NCBI GenBank assembly: GCA_024644775.1 | Contig: JAHEHB010000020.1 | Span: forward strand, 1-25,959 | Direction of reading: 5' to 3' | From: Deltaproteobacteria bacterium | Lineage (GTDB): Bacteria; Desulfobacterota; Desulfobacteria; Desulfobacterales; SURF-15 | Length of the DNA stretch: 25,959 nucleotides | Shown here: in pieces, positions 1 to 6,631 of the stretch | Layout: every line of letters starts with the position of its first letter | Numbering within the stretch: the first letter of the stretch is position 1 | Notes under the pieces: model-generated | The model's input: the letters and a program-made list of their open reading frames with translations, nothing else | Database searches by the model: none | Told to the model about the DNA's origin: nothing | Made by a program: the position numbers and the translations under genes

Positions 1-498
1 CAAATGTCAGGCATGGATGCCGAAATTTTTCGGTTGAATTTCTGGCATTGGGCGCTGGGATTGGACATCCCCGGAACTCGTACGTCCGGGGAAAAGAAAA
101 CGGTGACAGCTGAGGCGATACCCAAAGAAAAACAGATTTTAGAGGGGCGAAAAACTCAAAACCAAGGAGCTGCGCTGCCCGAGGCACCGGAGGGAATGGA
201 CACCATCGTCATGACCAACGGCAACCAAGCCTCAGGCTACATATTGACCCAAACCATAGCGTTAAAGTCAAAGTTCGGGATGCTGAATATTCCTATCGAA
301 CAAATCCGCAGGATTTCTATGACAGAAAATCGGACCGGTACCTTCGTGGTGCAAGGCGACGACAAGATTAGTGGAACCGTTGAAACCGCCAAGATTGCCT
401 TTCGTTTCAAAACCCAGCTGGGAACCGACACGGATACCGATATAGAGATTGACGCCATAAAAGAAATCATATTTAAGGCACAACACGATCAACATTAA
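1..498 (+). CDS. Hypothetical protein, probably 5'-truncated by the window edge
   Basis: I do not recognise this protein. The reading frame is open to the left edge; the first ATG is at position 4, so the true start probably lies outside the window. The visible 164 residues contain two related beta-rich units. The first (about residues 67-104) has the pattern T-I-V-M-T-N-G then S-G-Y and ends K-F-G-M-L-N-I-P-I-E-Q-I. The second (about residues 112-157) has T-F-V-V-Q-G-D-D then I-S-G-T and ends D-I-E-I-D-A-I-K-E-I. This alternation of 'function or quantity, S-G-x-V, hydrophobic strand, I-P-hydrophobic-hydrophobic-I' is typical of small repeated beta domains in envelope-associated proteins. A function cannot be assigned. 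It is convergent with the GDSL gene, 166 bp away. Confidence 0.6.
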   Translation, partial: QMSGMDAEIFRLNFWHWALGLDIPGTRTSGEKKTVTAEAIPKEKQILEGRKTQNQGAALPEAPEGMDTIVMTNGNQASGYILTQTIALKSKFGMLNIPIEQIRRISMTENRTGTFVVQGDDKISGTVETAKIAFRFKTQLGTDTDTDIEIDAIKEIIFKAQHDQH

Positions 499-604
499 TT
501 CGCCTGGAACCCGGCACCCGGTAATCTAACCTTCGACAGCGGCATCATCACCGTTATAGCTGTCTCCATTTTATGTCCGATAATGGGATATGTAAACTGA
601 GGAG

Positions 605-640
605 AAAAAGAAAGAAGGCAGGGTCTCCTTTGCCCTGCCT
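605..640 (-). terminator. Rho-independent terminator of the GDSL esterase gene
   Basis: A perfect 8-bp stem (616-623 with 633-640) encloses a 9-base loop. Reading the minus strand, it is followed by a T-rich tract (complement of 605-615, interrupted by single C bases). It lies 25 bp past the stop codon of the minus-strand gene that ends at 665, so it is best assigned to that gene. Confidence 0.65.
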
Positions 641-664
641 GCCGGAGTTTTCGTGAGGGTTTGG

Positions 665-1738
665 CTATTTTTTCTTAAATTTCCACCGAAAACCCACGAG
701 GCCGATTAGGCCGAAACCGAGAAGGAGTAGGGTGGTGGGTTCGGGTACGGCTTCCACTGCCTTGTTCCCAACGATGCTGTGCCAGGCAGTTGTCGGATGG
801 ATATCATCAAAAAAGATGTACTCATCCGGATTGGGTACGACATCAGTCCCCGGTGTAGACACGTCTGGAGGTCCACCTGAAACGGGATTTATCCCTATTC
901 TCGCTGTGTCGGTGGTGTTGGTGAAACCAAATGCGGTTGGGTTGGCAAATATCTGGAGGCTGAGTGAGAATATATCAAGGGTAAAGATATTAATTTCAGG
1001 GCTCGTTTCCAGGCTTTGGAGTTCGGCAGAGAGAACGCTGTTAAAGATCATTGACAAAGAGTCGAATGCAAAGGGAAGCGTGGGGTCTCCTAAAAGTTGG
1101 CTGAAGAATTGGACGCGAGGCGTCTGGCCCAGAGGGGGAAGGTTCAGAACGAGGAAATCCAATTCCGTCCCTGGTGCGGCGCTTGAAATCGTCGTGATGT
1201 GGTTGGATATGTTGTTGACTATTCCGGGGATCAGGCCCGATAGGTCGGTTCCTGGCGGAGCGTTGTTGAAATCATTGGCCCCCGCCCACATCACAAAGAG
1301 CTCATCCGACGATGGAATGTTGCCGTCACCTAAATAAAAATTGATCTGCTCTCCAATATTGGGGGTCCCTCTTGCTGAGGGTCCAAAACCTGTCTCAGCC
1401 CCTCCCCAGGCATAGTTCGTACCGCCCAAAAGGCTTGGGGTGAGTACGGGTAATCCCAAGCCGGAAGCAAGGACCTCCGCCCATACCGGGCCGTCGGAGA
1501 AGCGGCCGTTGTCATAGGGTGGTGAAGGTGGGAATAACATCCCCGAGCTTATAAATACGTTCCCCGTATCCGATAGACTGTCACCAAAAACGACAAGGTC
1601 GTTCCATGGCATCGCTCGAACTGAAGATGCCTGGAATAAGAGAACGAGTGGTAAAATGGACAGTAAAACAGCCCACTTGATGCGGGATTTCCTTGATCGC
1701 CCAAGTATGGATAGCAAAGCTTTTCTTAATGGTATCAT
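665..1738 (-). CDS. GDSL-family lipase/esterase with PEP-CTERM sorting tail
   Basis: Predicted exported serine hydrolase of the GDSL/SGNH family, 357 residues. Block I is FGDSLSDTGN (residues 51-60) with nucleophile Ser54. Block II is the glycine-rich GGTNYAWGGA (about 105-114). Block III is GAND (Asn155), and the C-terminal Asp311-x-x-His314 completes the catalytic set. A signal-peptide-like segment covers about residues 20-42. The C-terminus (331-357) is VPEP, a hydrophobic stretch and a basic end, which is the PEP-CTERM signal recognised by exosortase. I chose the ATG at 1738 because AAAGGAG lies about 9 bases upstream and a good promoter lies at 1786-1814. A longer reading frame back to 1843 would start upstream of that promoter. 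Substrate is unknown; an ester of an extracellular polymer or lipid is a family-level guess. Confidence 0.9.
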   Translation of the reverse strand: MIPLRKALLSILGRSRKSRIKWAVLLSILPLVLLFQASSVRAMPWNDLVVFGDSLSDTGNVFISSGMLFPPSPPYDNGRFSDGPVWAEVLASGLGLPVLTPSLLGGTNYAWGGAETGFGPSARGTPNIGEQINFYLGDGNIPSSDELFVMWAGANDFNNAPPGTDLSGLIPGIVNNISNHITTISSAAPGTELDFLVLNLPPLGQTPRVQFFSQLLGDPTLPFAFDSLSMIFNSVLSAELQSLETSPEINIFTLDIFSLSLQIFANPTAFGFTNTTDTARIGINPVSGGPPDVSTPGTDVVPNPDEYIFFDDIHPTTAWHSIVGNKAVEAVPEPTTLLLLGFGLIGLVGFRWKFKKK

Positions 1739-1785
1739 AGAGTCGTTATCTCCTTTTTCTTCTCTCAAGAAATAACTAAAACCTG

Positions 1786-1814
1786 AGTATATGAAAAAGC
1801 CCTGGTCAAAGCAA
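1786..1814 (-). promoter_or_regulatory. Sigma-70-type promoter of the GDSL esterase gene
   Basis: On the minus strand, TTGCTT (complement of 1809-1814) and TATACT (complement of 1786-1791) are separated by exactly 17 bases. This predicts a transcript start near 1779 and a leader of about 40 bases before the ATG at 1738. Recognised by eye only. Confidence 0.5.
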
Positions 1815-1874
1815 CCCTCTGTTATCGTTCTGTTGCACCCCATTTACCGGTACAGTGCAGACACAGCTTCCTGT

Positions 1875-1935
1875 AAACGCCAGGTGTCCAATTATTTAGC
1901 AAATATCGGATAAATCTATATTTGCAACCACTTAA
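1875..1935 (+). repeat. 61-bp dispersed repeat, partial copy of the MITE-like element at 7483-7642
   Basis: This segment matches the reverse complement of 7500-7560 with 58 of 61 identical bases. It covers the central and one terminal part of the longer palindromic element described at 7483-7632. It is non-coding and sits upstream of the GDSL promoter. Confidence 0.8.
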
Positions 1936-2146
1936 CTATATCTTTAATTACCGGTTTGCGCCTGTTATTCAGCTGTTTGTGGCGATATATTCGGATTCTT
2001 CGTTTTCTGTATCCGACAATCGGTTATGTGTAAATTTTTTTGATTTTCGGCGATTATATCTATTCCCATTCAAAATTCGATGTTCGATGTTTGACGTTCT
2101 TTTTTTAGCCCCTCCTTGGTAAAAACAAGTTGGCGCTTAAGGGATT

Positions 2147-2320
2147 TCACGACGCCCGGGGCGGGTGGGTTCGCACAACCTCCTCATTGACTTCCGTGTC
2201 CCAGCCGGCTCCAGTGGGCAACAGTAGATACCCATTTTCAATTTGCGGCTTGACGGTCACAAGATCATCATGCCAAGGAACCGTATCGGGCTTCGATTTC
2301 CGTAATAATGACCGCAGAAT
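2147..2320 (-). pseudogene. C-terminal fossil of an enolase-superfamily (mandelate racemase/muconate lactonizing type) enzyme
   Basis: The minus-strand frame ending at the TGA at 2147-2149 encodes about 57 residues that read like the extreme C-terminus of mandelate racemase/muconate lactonizing enzyme family proteins. It contains PWHDDLVTVKPQIENGYLLL, followed by PTGAGW and NEEVVRTHPPRA. Proteins of this family commonly end with a '...LVT-x-P-x-hydrophobic-x-x-G-x-hydrophobic-x-L-P-x-x-P-G-W-G' motif and 'N-E-E-x-hydrophobic-x-x-H-P'. The resemblance stops at about 2320, exactly at the edge of the inverted repeat at 2311-2371. No barrel domain or active site remains. It is co-directional with the dehydrogenase gene ending at 2573, so it may have been the last gene of the larA-hypA-hypB-dehydrogenase operon. 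The family assignment is from memory of the family and was not searched. Confidence 0.65.
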
Positions 2321-2371
2321 TATGAAGCGTTTACTTCGACATTCGATATTCCTTGTTCTACATTCTGCGGT
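2311..2371. repeat. Small inverted-repeat element
   Basis: ACCGCAGAAT (2311-2320) is repeated exactly in inverted orientation (2362-2371), with 41 bases between. The interior carries ATTCGATATTCC-type short motifs related to those at about 2072-2100. The left arm coincides with the breakpoint of the enolase-superfamily fossil, so this element or the event that placed it may have truncated that gene. Confidence 0.55.
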
Positions 2372-2572
2372 TTTAAAAATTTTATTTCAAAACAGATGCT
2401 TACAACTATCCCCTGTGTCAAGTGTGTCCAAAGTTCAGCCCGCGTGGGGAGGGAAGTTTTCGCTCCTCCATATTCGCCCGGTTTCAAGTTTACAGTTTCA
2501 ACCTGCAAAAACACCCAATTTTATTCAACACCGCCAAAATTTTGTAGATAACATGGCGCTAGGCACCTAAAC

Positions 2573-3694
2573 CTACAAATCAGAGGCGACCACTATCTTT
2601 CTCACCTCTTTGCCGTCGAGTCTGTAATCGGTTGAAATTGCCTTCATGGCATCTCCGAGTCGTTCCAAAGGCAGCTTATGGGACACCATATTACTGAACG
2701 GATATTTTCCGGATTCTAGAATCGGTTTACCTGTGACAAAATAGGGAAGTTTGCCACCCCACACACCCACTAGGGTAATATGTTTATTATTAAAATGGGT
2801 AAAGGGATTAATTGAGACTTCACCGACATCCGTAAAATGACCGGCCACAACATAGGTACCACCCCTTCGCAGCATATCGATCCCTTCAGGGACTGCTGTG
2901 GGGACGCCTGCACACTCAAATACCACATCTGCCCCGTATCCACCGGTAGTCTCTTTCTTGACCCTCTCGATTCGATCTTGAGCGTCCGTAATTTCCTCGA
3001 TATCAATGGTGACATCGGCACCATATTCTCTGGCAAGTTCCAATCTGGATGCCGGCGCTCCGATAACAACGGTTTTGAAGGCGCCGTTCTCCCTGGCTGC
3101 AACCAAAGTAAAGAGGCCGATGGCTCCCGCCCCTTGTATGACAACGACATCTCCGGTCTTCATCCATACCCTGTCAAGCGCGTGAATACCGATGCTGAAG
3201 GGCTCGAGCAAAACTGCGGTGTCGGGATCAGCATTCATCTTCAACACCTTTGACCAGGGATGATTCAGATACACATAATCCCCATAGCCACCCGTAAAAT
3301 AGAGCGGGTCATCGGAAAGCGGTTTTAAGCCATAAGCGCCGCCACCGTTGCAAAGATGGGGTGCTCCAAGAACCGAGCAGAAGTAGCATTTGCCACATCT
3401 TAGGGCAGGCAGAATGTAGACTCTATCTCCTTCTTTCAGCGGTTCGCCCATCAAATCCGTCTCGACCCCTTCACCCAGAGTGTCGATGGTTCCGACAATC
3501 TCATGTCCCATGATAATGGGATATTTTATGCCGGGTAAATGGCCTTGATACATGTGCACACAGGTGCCGCACACACCGGTTCTCTCCTGTTTTATGAGAA
3601 TTTCACCGGGTTTGACTTCGGGAAGGGATTTTTCTTCAATGTGAAATGTTCCATTCGGTTTGTCCAGCACTGCCACTCGTCCTGTTCGACTCAT
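2573..3694 (-). CDS. Zinc-dependent alcohol dehydrogenase (medium-chain dehydrogenase/reductase)
   Basis: A 373-residue NAD(P)-dependent alcohol or polyol dehydrogenase of the medium-chain (MDR) family. Likely catalytic zinc ligands are Cys42 (in TGVCGTC), His64-Glu65 (GHE) and Glu164 (LLEP). The structural zinc lobe has Cys100, Cys103, Cys106 and Cys115; the last gap is eight residues where seven is usual. The Rossmann motif is GAGAIG at 188-193. The common CGTD-x-H after the first zinc ligand reads CGTC-V-H here, so Cys45 replaces the usual Asp. AAGGAGG lies seven bases before the ATG. It is the last intact gene of the larA-hypA-hypB block, 45 bp after hypB. In that context it may oxidise a hydroxy acid, polyol or alcohol made by or fed to the LarA-like enzyme. 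The substrate is not predictable from sequence. Confidence 0.9.
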   Translation of the reverse strand: MSRTGRVAVLDKPNGTFHIEEKSLPEVKPGEILIKQERTGVCGTCVHMYQGHLPGIKYPIIMGHEIVGTIDTLGEGVETDLMGEPLKEGDRVYILPALRCGKCYFCSVLGAPHLCNGGGAYGLKPLSDDPLYFTGGYGDYVYLNHPWSKVLKMNADPDTAVLLEPFSIGIHALDRVWMKTGDVVVIQGAGAIGLFTLVAARENGAFKTVVIGAPASRLELAREYGADVTIDIEEITDAQDRIERVKKETTGGYGADVVFECAGVPTAVPEGIDMLRRGGTYVVAGHFTDVGEVSINPFTHFNNKHITLVGVWGGKLPYFVTGKPILESGKYPFSNMVSHKLPLERLGDAMKAISTDYRLDGKEVRKIVVASDL

Positions 3695-3739
3695 TGTTTG
3701 ACCTCCTTGTTAATTTGATTAGATAATATTACTAACAAT

Positions 3740-4411
3740 TCACGATGTCGATCGTTTTTGAAATATTTGGTTTCTCAGCCATTCAATCCAAGGATCAAAA
3801 CCTACCTCTTTTGTTGCAGATAATTCAAAAATCGGCATTTCCGGGTGTACCAGCAAGATGTTCTGAACAACATCTTCCATTTTACAATCGATATAGGGAA
3901 AAAGATCGATTTTATTGATAACCGCAACATGGCATTTTCGAAACATTACCGGATACTTGACAGGTTTGTCCTCCCCTTCTGTAACGCTCAGTACGACCAA
4001 CCGTGCGTCTTCTCCCAAATCGAATTCAGCAGGACAGACCAAGTTACCAACATTTTCCACAATCAACAGATCCATGGCGTCCAGGTCCAGATCTGTTGCT
4101 GCATTTTCAATGAATTGAGCCGTAAGGTGACAATTCCCGCCATAGGCATCCGTATTGATTTGAACAACCGGTGCGCCACTTCTTGCCAGTCTGTTCGCGT
4201 CATTTGAAGTACAAATATCACCAACGATTACAGCGCTGTTTATTTCAGGCATAAGGTATGACAACGTTTTTTCAAGGAGCGTTGTCTTTCCTGCACCGGG
4301 AGAACTCATTACATTGAGCACAAATACATCTTTTTGAGAAAACAACTCTCTGTTCTGGCGAGCGATAGCATCGTTTCCATCCAGAATATTGCGAGCTACC
4401 TTAATTTCCAT
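3740..4411 (-). CDS. hypB: HypB, nickel-inserting GTPase
   Basis: A SIMIBI-class GTPase of 223 residues that, in known systems, works with HypA to load nickel into [NiFe]-hydrogenase and in some bacteria urease. The P-loop is SSPGAGKTT (36-44). The switch region begins GDICTSND (64-71). Cys94-His95 (GGNCHL) and Cys126 (ENVGNLVCP, 119-127) match the metal site at the dimer interface. NKIDL (166-170) gives guanine specificity. The N-terminus lacks the CxxCGC nickel motif and the His-rich stretch found in some HypB proteins, so this is the short form. AGGAAA lies five bases before the ATG. It sits 90 bp after hypA and before the alcohol dehydrogenase. No hydrogenase or urease gene is in the window; the nearest nickel enzyme is the LarA-like protein two genes upstream. 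Confidence 0.95.
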   Translation of the reverse strand: MEIKVARNILDGNDAIARQNRELFSQKDVFVLNVMSSPGAGKTTLLEKTLSYLMPEINSAVIVGDICTSNDANRLARSGAPVVQINTDAYGGNCHLTAQFIENAATDLDLDAMDLLIVENVGNLVCPAEFDLGEDARLVVLSVTEGEDKPVKYPVMFRKCHVAVINKIDLFPYIDCKMEDVVQNILLVHPEMPIFELSATKEVGFDPWIEWLRNQIFQKRSTS

Positions 4412-4501
4412 TTTGTTTTCCTAATTGGCGTCTAAGAGATAAAATATCTTGGCTTGTGATTTATGAGGCGGCGGACTCCATGTTGCATATCGCCGATCAA
4501 C

Positions 4502-4870
4502 TCATGGCTTCCCATTTATGACAGTATCAACTATTTCTATGGAAGCAACCTCGAGCTCTTGACCTGATATTATATCAATTGCACCGTTATCGCATTGACT
4601 GCACTTAAAAACCGGATGGCTGATTGTCCATTCATAGTCACATTTGAGACACCTTGCCCATATTGGAACTTCTTCAATGTTGAGTTCCGCACCCGACAAT
4701 GGCGTATCTTTTACAATGATTTCAAAGCAGAATTGAAGACTTTCGGGAACAATTGCTGTCAGTTTGCCCACCCGGATGTCGACGCGTTTCACCGGAGTAT
4801 TCGCCCCGCCATCCGGGATTGCATCGGTTGCGATCTTTACGATCTGCATTGCGATTCCCATTTCATGCAT
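4502..4870 (-). CDS. hypA: HypA, nickel metallochaperone
   Basis: A 122-residue HypA-family protein. It begins MHEMG, placing the conserved nickel-binding His2 and Glu3 directly after the initiator. The zinc domain has Cys74-x-x-Cys77 and Cys90-x-x-Cys93. Length is normal for the family. HypA binds nickel and hands it, with HypB, to a target apoenzyme. The ribosome site is weak (a GGAA before an A/T-rich spacer), so translation may be modest. The gene is 186 bp downstream of the larA-like stop codon and 90 bp upstream of hypB. The pairing with a LarA homologue rather than with hydrogenase genes is unusual. Confidence 0.95.
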   Translation of the reverse strand: MHEMGIAMQIVKIATDAIPDGGANTPVKRVDIRVGKLTAIVPESLQFCFEIIVKDTPLSGAELNIEEVPIWARCLKCDYEWTISHPVFKCSQCDNGAIDIISGQELEVASIEIVDTVINGKP

Positions 4871-5056
4871 CGTTAAAAATTCCGGTACTCAAAATCCGCT
4901 GATAACCTCAGACAAAAACTACCATCGAACAGCGGATAAAACCCACCGGCGTGTCCGCGGTAACTATCCATTTCCAATATATTATGCCTTATTTGTCTTG
5001 TAAATACGTTTTGCTTGCTATTTTAAGTCGTTTAGATTTTAGTCATTGACGGATCA

Positions 5057-6313
5057 CTATGCTTCCGCCGGATACTGAATCGCCGCATAAGGGAAAACCC
5101 CTACTTTCGCTTGTTGTGGATAGCTTTCTAGTAAGTGGATTAAGACTTCTGCCCATGATGAACAGGGTACGACGTTTTCCGAGGGTCCGTACGTGTCAAG
5201 ATCGTACTGGGATAAATACGACGAGCATACGAGTAGACGTTTGGCGTTTGGAATCGCCAACTGTTGAGTGGCACCCCACATCTTTCCCCCATAATTCGTT
5301 CCGAAGCGGCCGGCCAAGTAATGAGCAGCCTGCCCTTCAACACTCTGAACCACCACCACTCCCAGGCCACCTTCTTTCAGTGAAAGTCGCCCTGGCCAGA
5401 TTCCCTTGACCATCTGATTTTCGATGGGATAGGTATTCATCACGACGATGTCGCAGTCTTTCGCCATCGAGGTTGCATAGAGCTCTTTTGCTTTTTCCAC
5501 ACCGGCACGATGCTGCTCGATAAAATCACCGGCAAATACCCCAACGACTTCTCGTTTATAATTGATCAAAAGATCAACCTTAAAATCCAACCCAACCTGG
5601 CGAACCGCTTCCTCGATATCCGGTCGAATTTCGCTCTCCTCAAGCTTGCCGAGCCGGAGCTTTTTAAAGACAGAGCGATCTCCCCCGAGTTTGCCAAGAA
5701 TTCGATGATTATAATCAGCTGTCTCTATACCGGCAACACCAGGGATCACTAGCTTGGCTCCTCCTCCGAAACCAGCTCCCAAATGAGGAATGAGTCCGCC
5801 GATTCCGATTTTTAAATCACACGACATGACCTCTTTATTGATTAGGATCGGGGTTCCCCGGGTCGATTCTCCCACCTTCACGAGATGATCATACGGATTA
5901 TGGTTATAAATACGAAAGCGTCTGACCACGTCTTTTCCCAACTTTTTTACAAAATCTTCCTGGCTCATGGCTGCATGATTTGCATAGGCAGTCACAAAGC
6001 GGATGTTATCATCCGGAATATCGGCTGCCTTGAGTTCTTCGAGCACAAAGGGCAGAATTTTCCAGGTCGGCGCGGGTCGGGTTAAATCATCGAAGAGGAT
6101 AACGACCTGTTTTTTCCCCCGGGCCATCTCCCGCAGCGGCTCTGTCCCGAGAGGATTTCTAAGGGCTTCTCGAAGTTGTTCATCGTTTAAAGGAGGGGTA
6201 TCGTGGCCAACCATACGACACTCATGCACGTCCCAGGTCTCCGGGAATTGCAGCTCCATTTCTTCGTCTCCATACCAGGCTTTAATCGGAATACGAGCAA
6301 TTTGTGTGTTCAT
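5057..6313 (-). CDS. LarA-family nickel-dependent 2-hydroxyacid racemase/epimerase
   Basis: A 418-residue member of the lactate racemase superfamily (LarA, DUF2088). Known members use the nickel-pincer nucleotide cofactor to racemise or epimerise alpha-hydroxy acids by hydride transfer. Residues equivalent to those of Lactiplantibacillus plantarum LarA are present with near-exact spacing: Asp76/Arg79 (DDLTRP), His113, His177 (GGLIPH), Lys187 (FGGGAK), His203 (YNH), and Gln300/Lys303. Lys187 is the expected cofactor-attached lysine. I chose the ATG at 6313 because GAGGAG lies five to six bases upstream; an in-frame ATG at 6328 lies before that site. Characterised relatives include lactate, malate, phenyllactate and 2-hydroxyglutarate racemases and a gluconate 2-epimerase, so the substrate is open. 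The cofactor genes larB, larC and larE are not in the window; hypA and hypB follow instead. Confidence 0.9.
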   Translation of the reverse strand: MNTQIARIPIKAWYGDEEMELQFPETWDVHECRMVGHDTPPLNDEQLREALRNPLGTEPLREMARGKKQVVILFDDLTRPAPTWKILPFVLEELKAADIPDDNIRFVTAYANHAAMSQEDFVKKLGKDVVRRFRIYNHNPYDHLVKVGESTRGTPILINKEVMSCDLKIGIGGLIPHLGAGFGGGAKLVIPGVAGIETADYNHRILGKLGGDRSVFKKLRLGKLEESEIRPDIEEAVRQVGLDFKVDLLINYKREVVGVFAGDFIEQHRAGVEKAKELYATSMAKDCDIVVMNTYPIENQMVKGIWPGRLSLKEGGLGVVVVQSVEGQAAHYLAGRFGTNYGGKMWGATQQLAIPNAKRLLVCSSYLSQYDLDTYGPSENVVPCSSWAEVLIHLLESYPQQAKVGVFPYAAIQYPAEA

Positions 6314-6361
6314 AATTTCTCCTCTCAATAGTTACAAAAAATCCAACTGAAATATTAAAAG

Positions 6362-6389
6362 ACATTATCTTATCTCTCAGTTTCGTCAA
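6362..6389 (-). promoter_or_regulatory. Candidate promoter of the larA-hypA-hypB-dehydrogenase block
   Basis: On the minus strand, TTGACG (complement of 6384-6389) is followed 16 bases later by TAATGT, with an overlapping GATAAT at a 14-base spacing. Neither -10 choice is ideal. It lies 50-75 bp upstream of the larA-like ATG and overlaps the end of the small reading frame at 6370-6495. Confidence 0.3.
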
Positions 6390-6495
6390 GTTTTTTTCGC
6401 ATATGGTCGGACAAATCTTCAATGCAGAGTTTTACGTCCGTGTTGGAACAGTTTTTAAAACGAGCATCAGCAAATTTTCTCTTTATTCCTCTCAA
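6370..6495 (-). CDS. Possible small protein upstream of the larA-like gene (TTG start)
   Basis: A minus-strand frame ends in TAA at 6370-6372, 56 bp before the larA-like start. It has a protein-like, charged composition, with stretches such as RGIKRKFADARF and CIEDLSDHMRKKLDETER. There is no ATG. A TTG at 6493-6495 has AAAGGAG five bases upstream and would give 41 residues. The same frame stays open back to a stop at 6604-6606, reading RPRIQEDILRRLTQ and more, so a 77-residue product from an unusual start, or a truncated older gene, is also possible. I do not recognise the family. The case rests on composition and the ribosome site only. Confidence 0.3.
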   Translation of the reverse strand: MRGIKRKFADARFKNCSNTDVKLCIEDLSDHMRKKLDETER

Positions 6496-6631
6496 AAAAG
6501 CTCCTTTGACGCAACTCGATAAATTTGAAATAGATAGGTCGGCTGAATTTTGTGTGAGACGTCTTAAAATATCTTCTTGTATTCGGGGGCGTATCGAAAT
6601 ATCTTAAAGACAACAGTTCGGACGGATTATT

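Larger units (their letters stand above)
1739..2572. other. Intergenic stretch with repeats and one gene fossil
   Basis: These 834 bp contain no intact gene. The stretch holds the GDSL promoter, a 61-bp dispersed repeat (1875-1935), a fossil enolase-superfamily C-terminus (2147-2320) and an inverted repeat (2311-2371). Short ATTCGATGTTCGATGTTTGACGTTC-like microrepeats occur at about 2072-2100 and again in related form inside 2333-2361. Reading frames of 60-146 codons here have no ribosome site and no family resemblance, so I do not call them genes. In 2372-2572 I recognise nothing. Confidence 0.6.

Noticed and set aside
1738..1843. A longer start for the GDSL gene at 1843
   Set aside because: It would place the start upstream of the promoter at 1786-1814, and the shorter start has a good ribosome site and begins a normal signal peptide.
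2130..2570. A 146-codon plus-strand frame between the GDSL and dehydrogenase genes
   Set aside because: No ribosome site, low-complexity repeat-derived stretches, and it runs antisense to the recognisable enolase-superfamily fossil at 2147-2320.
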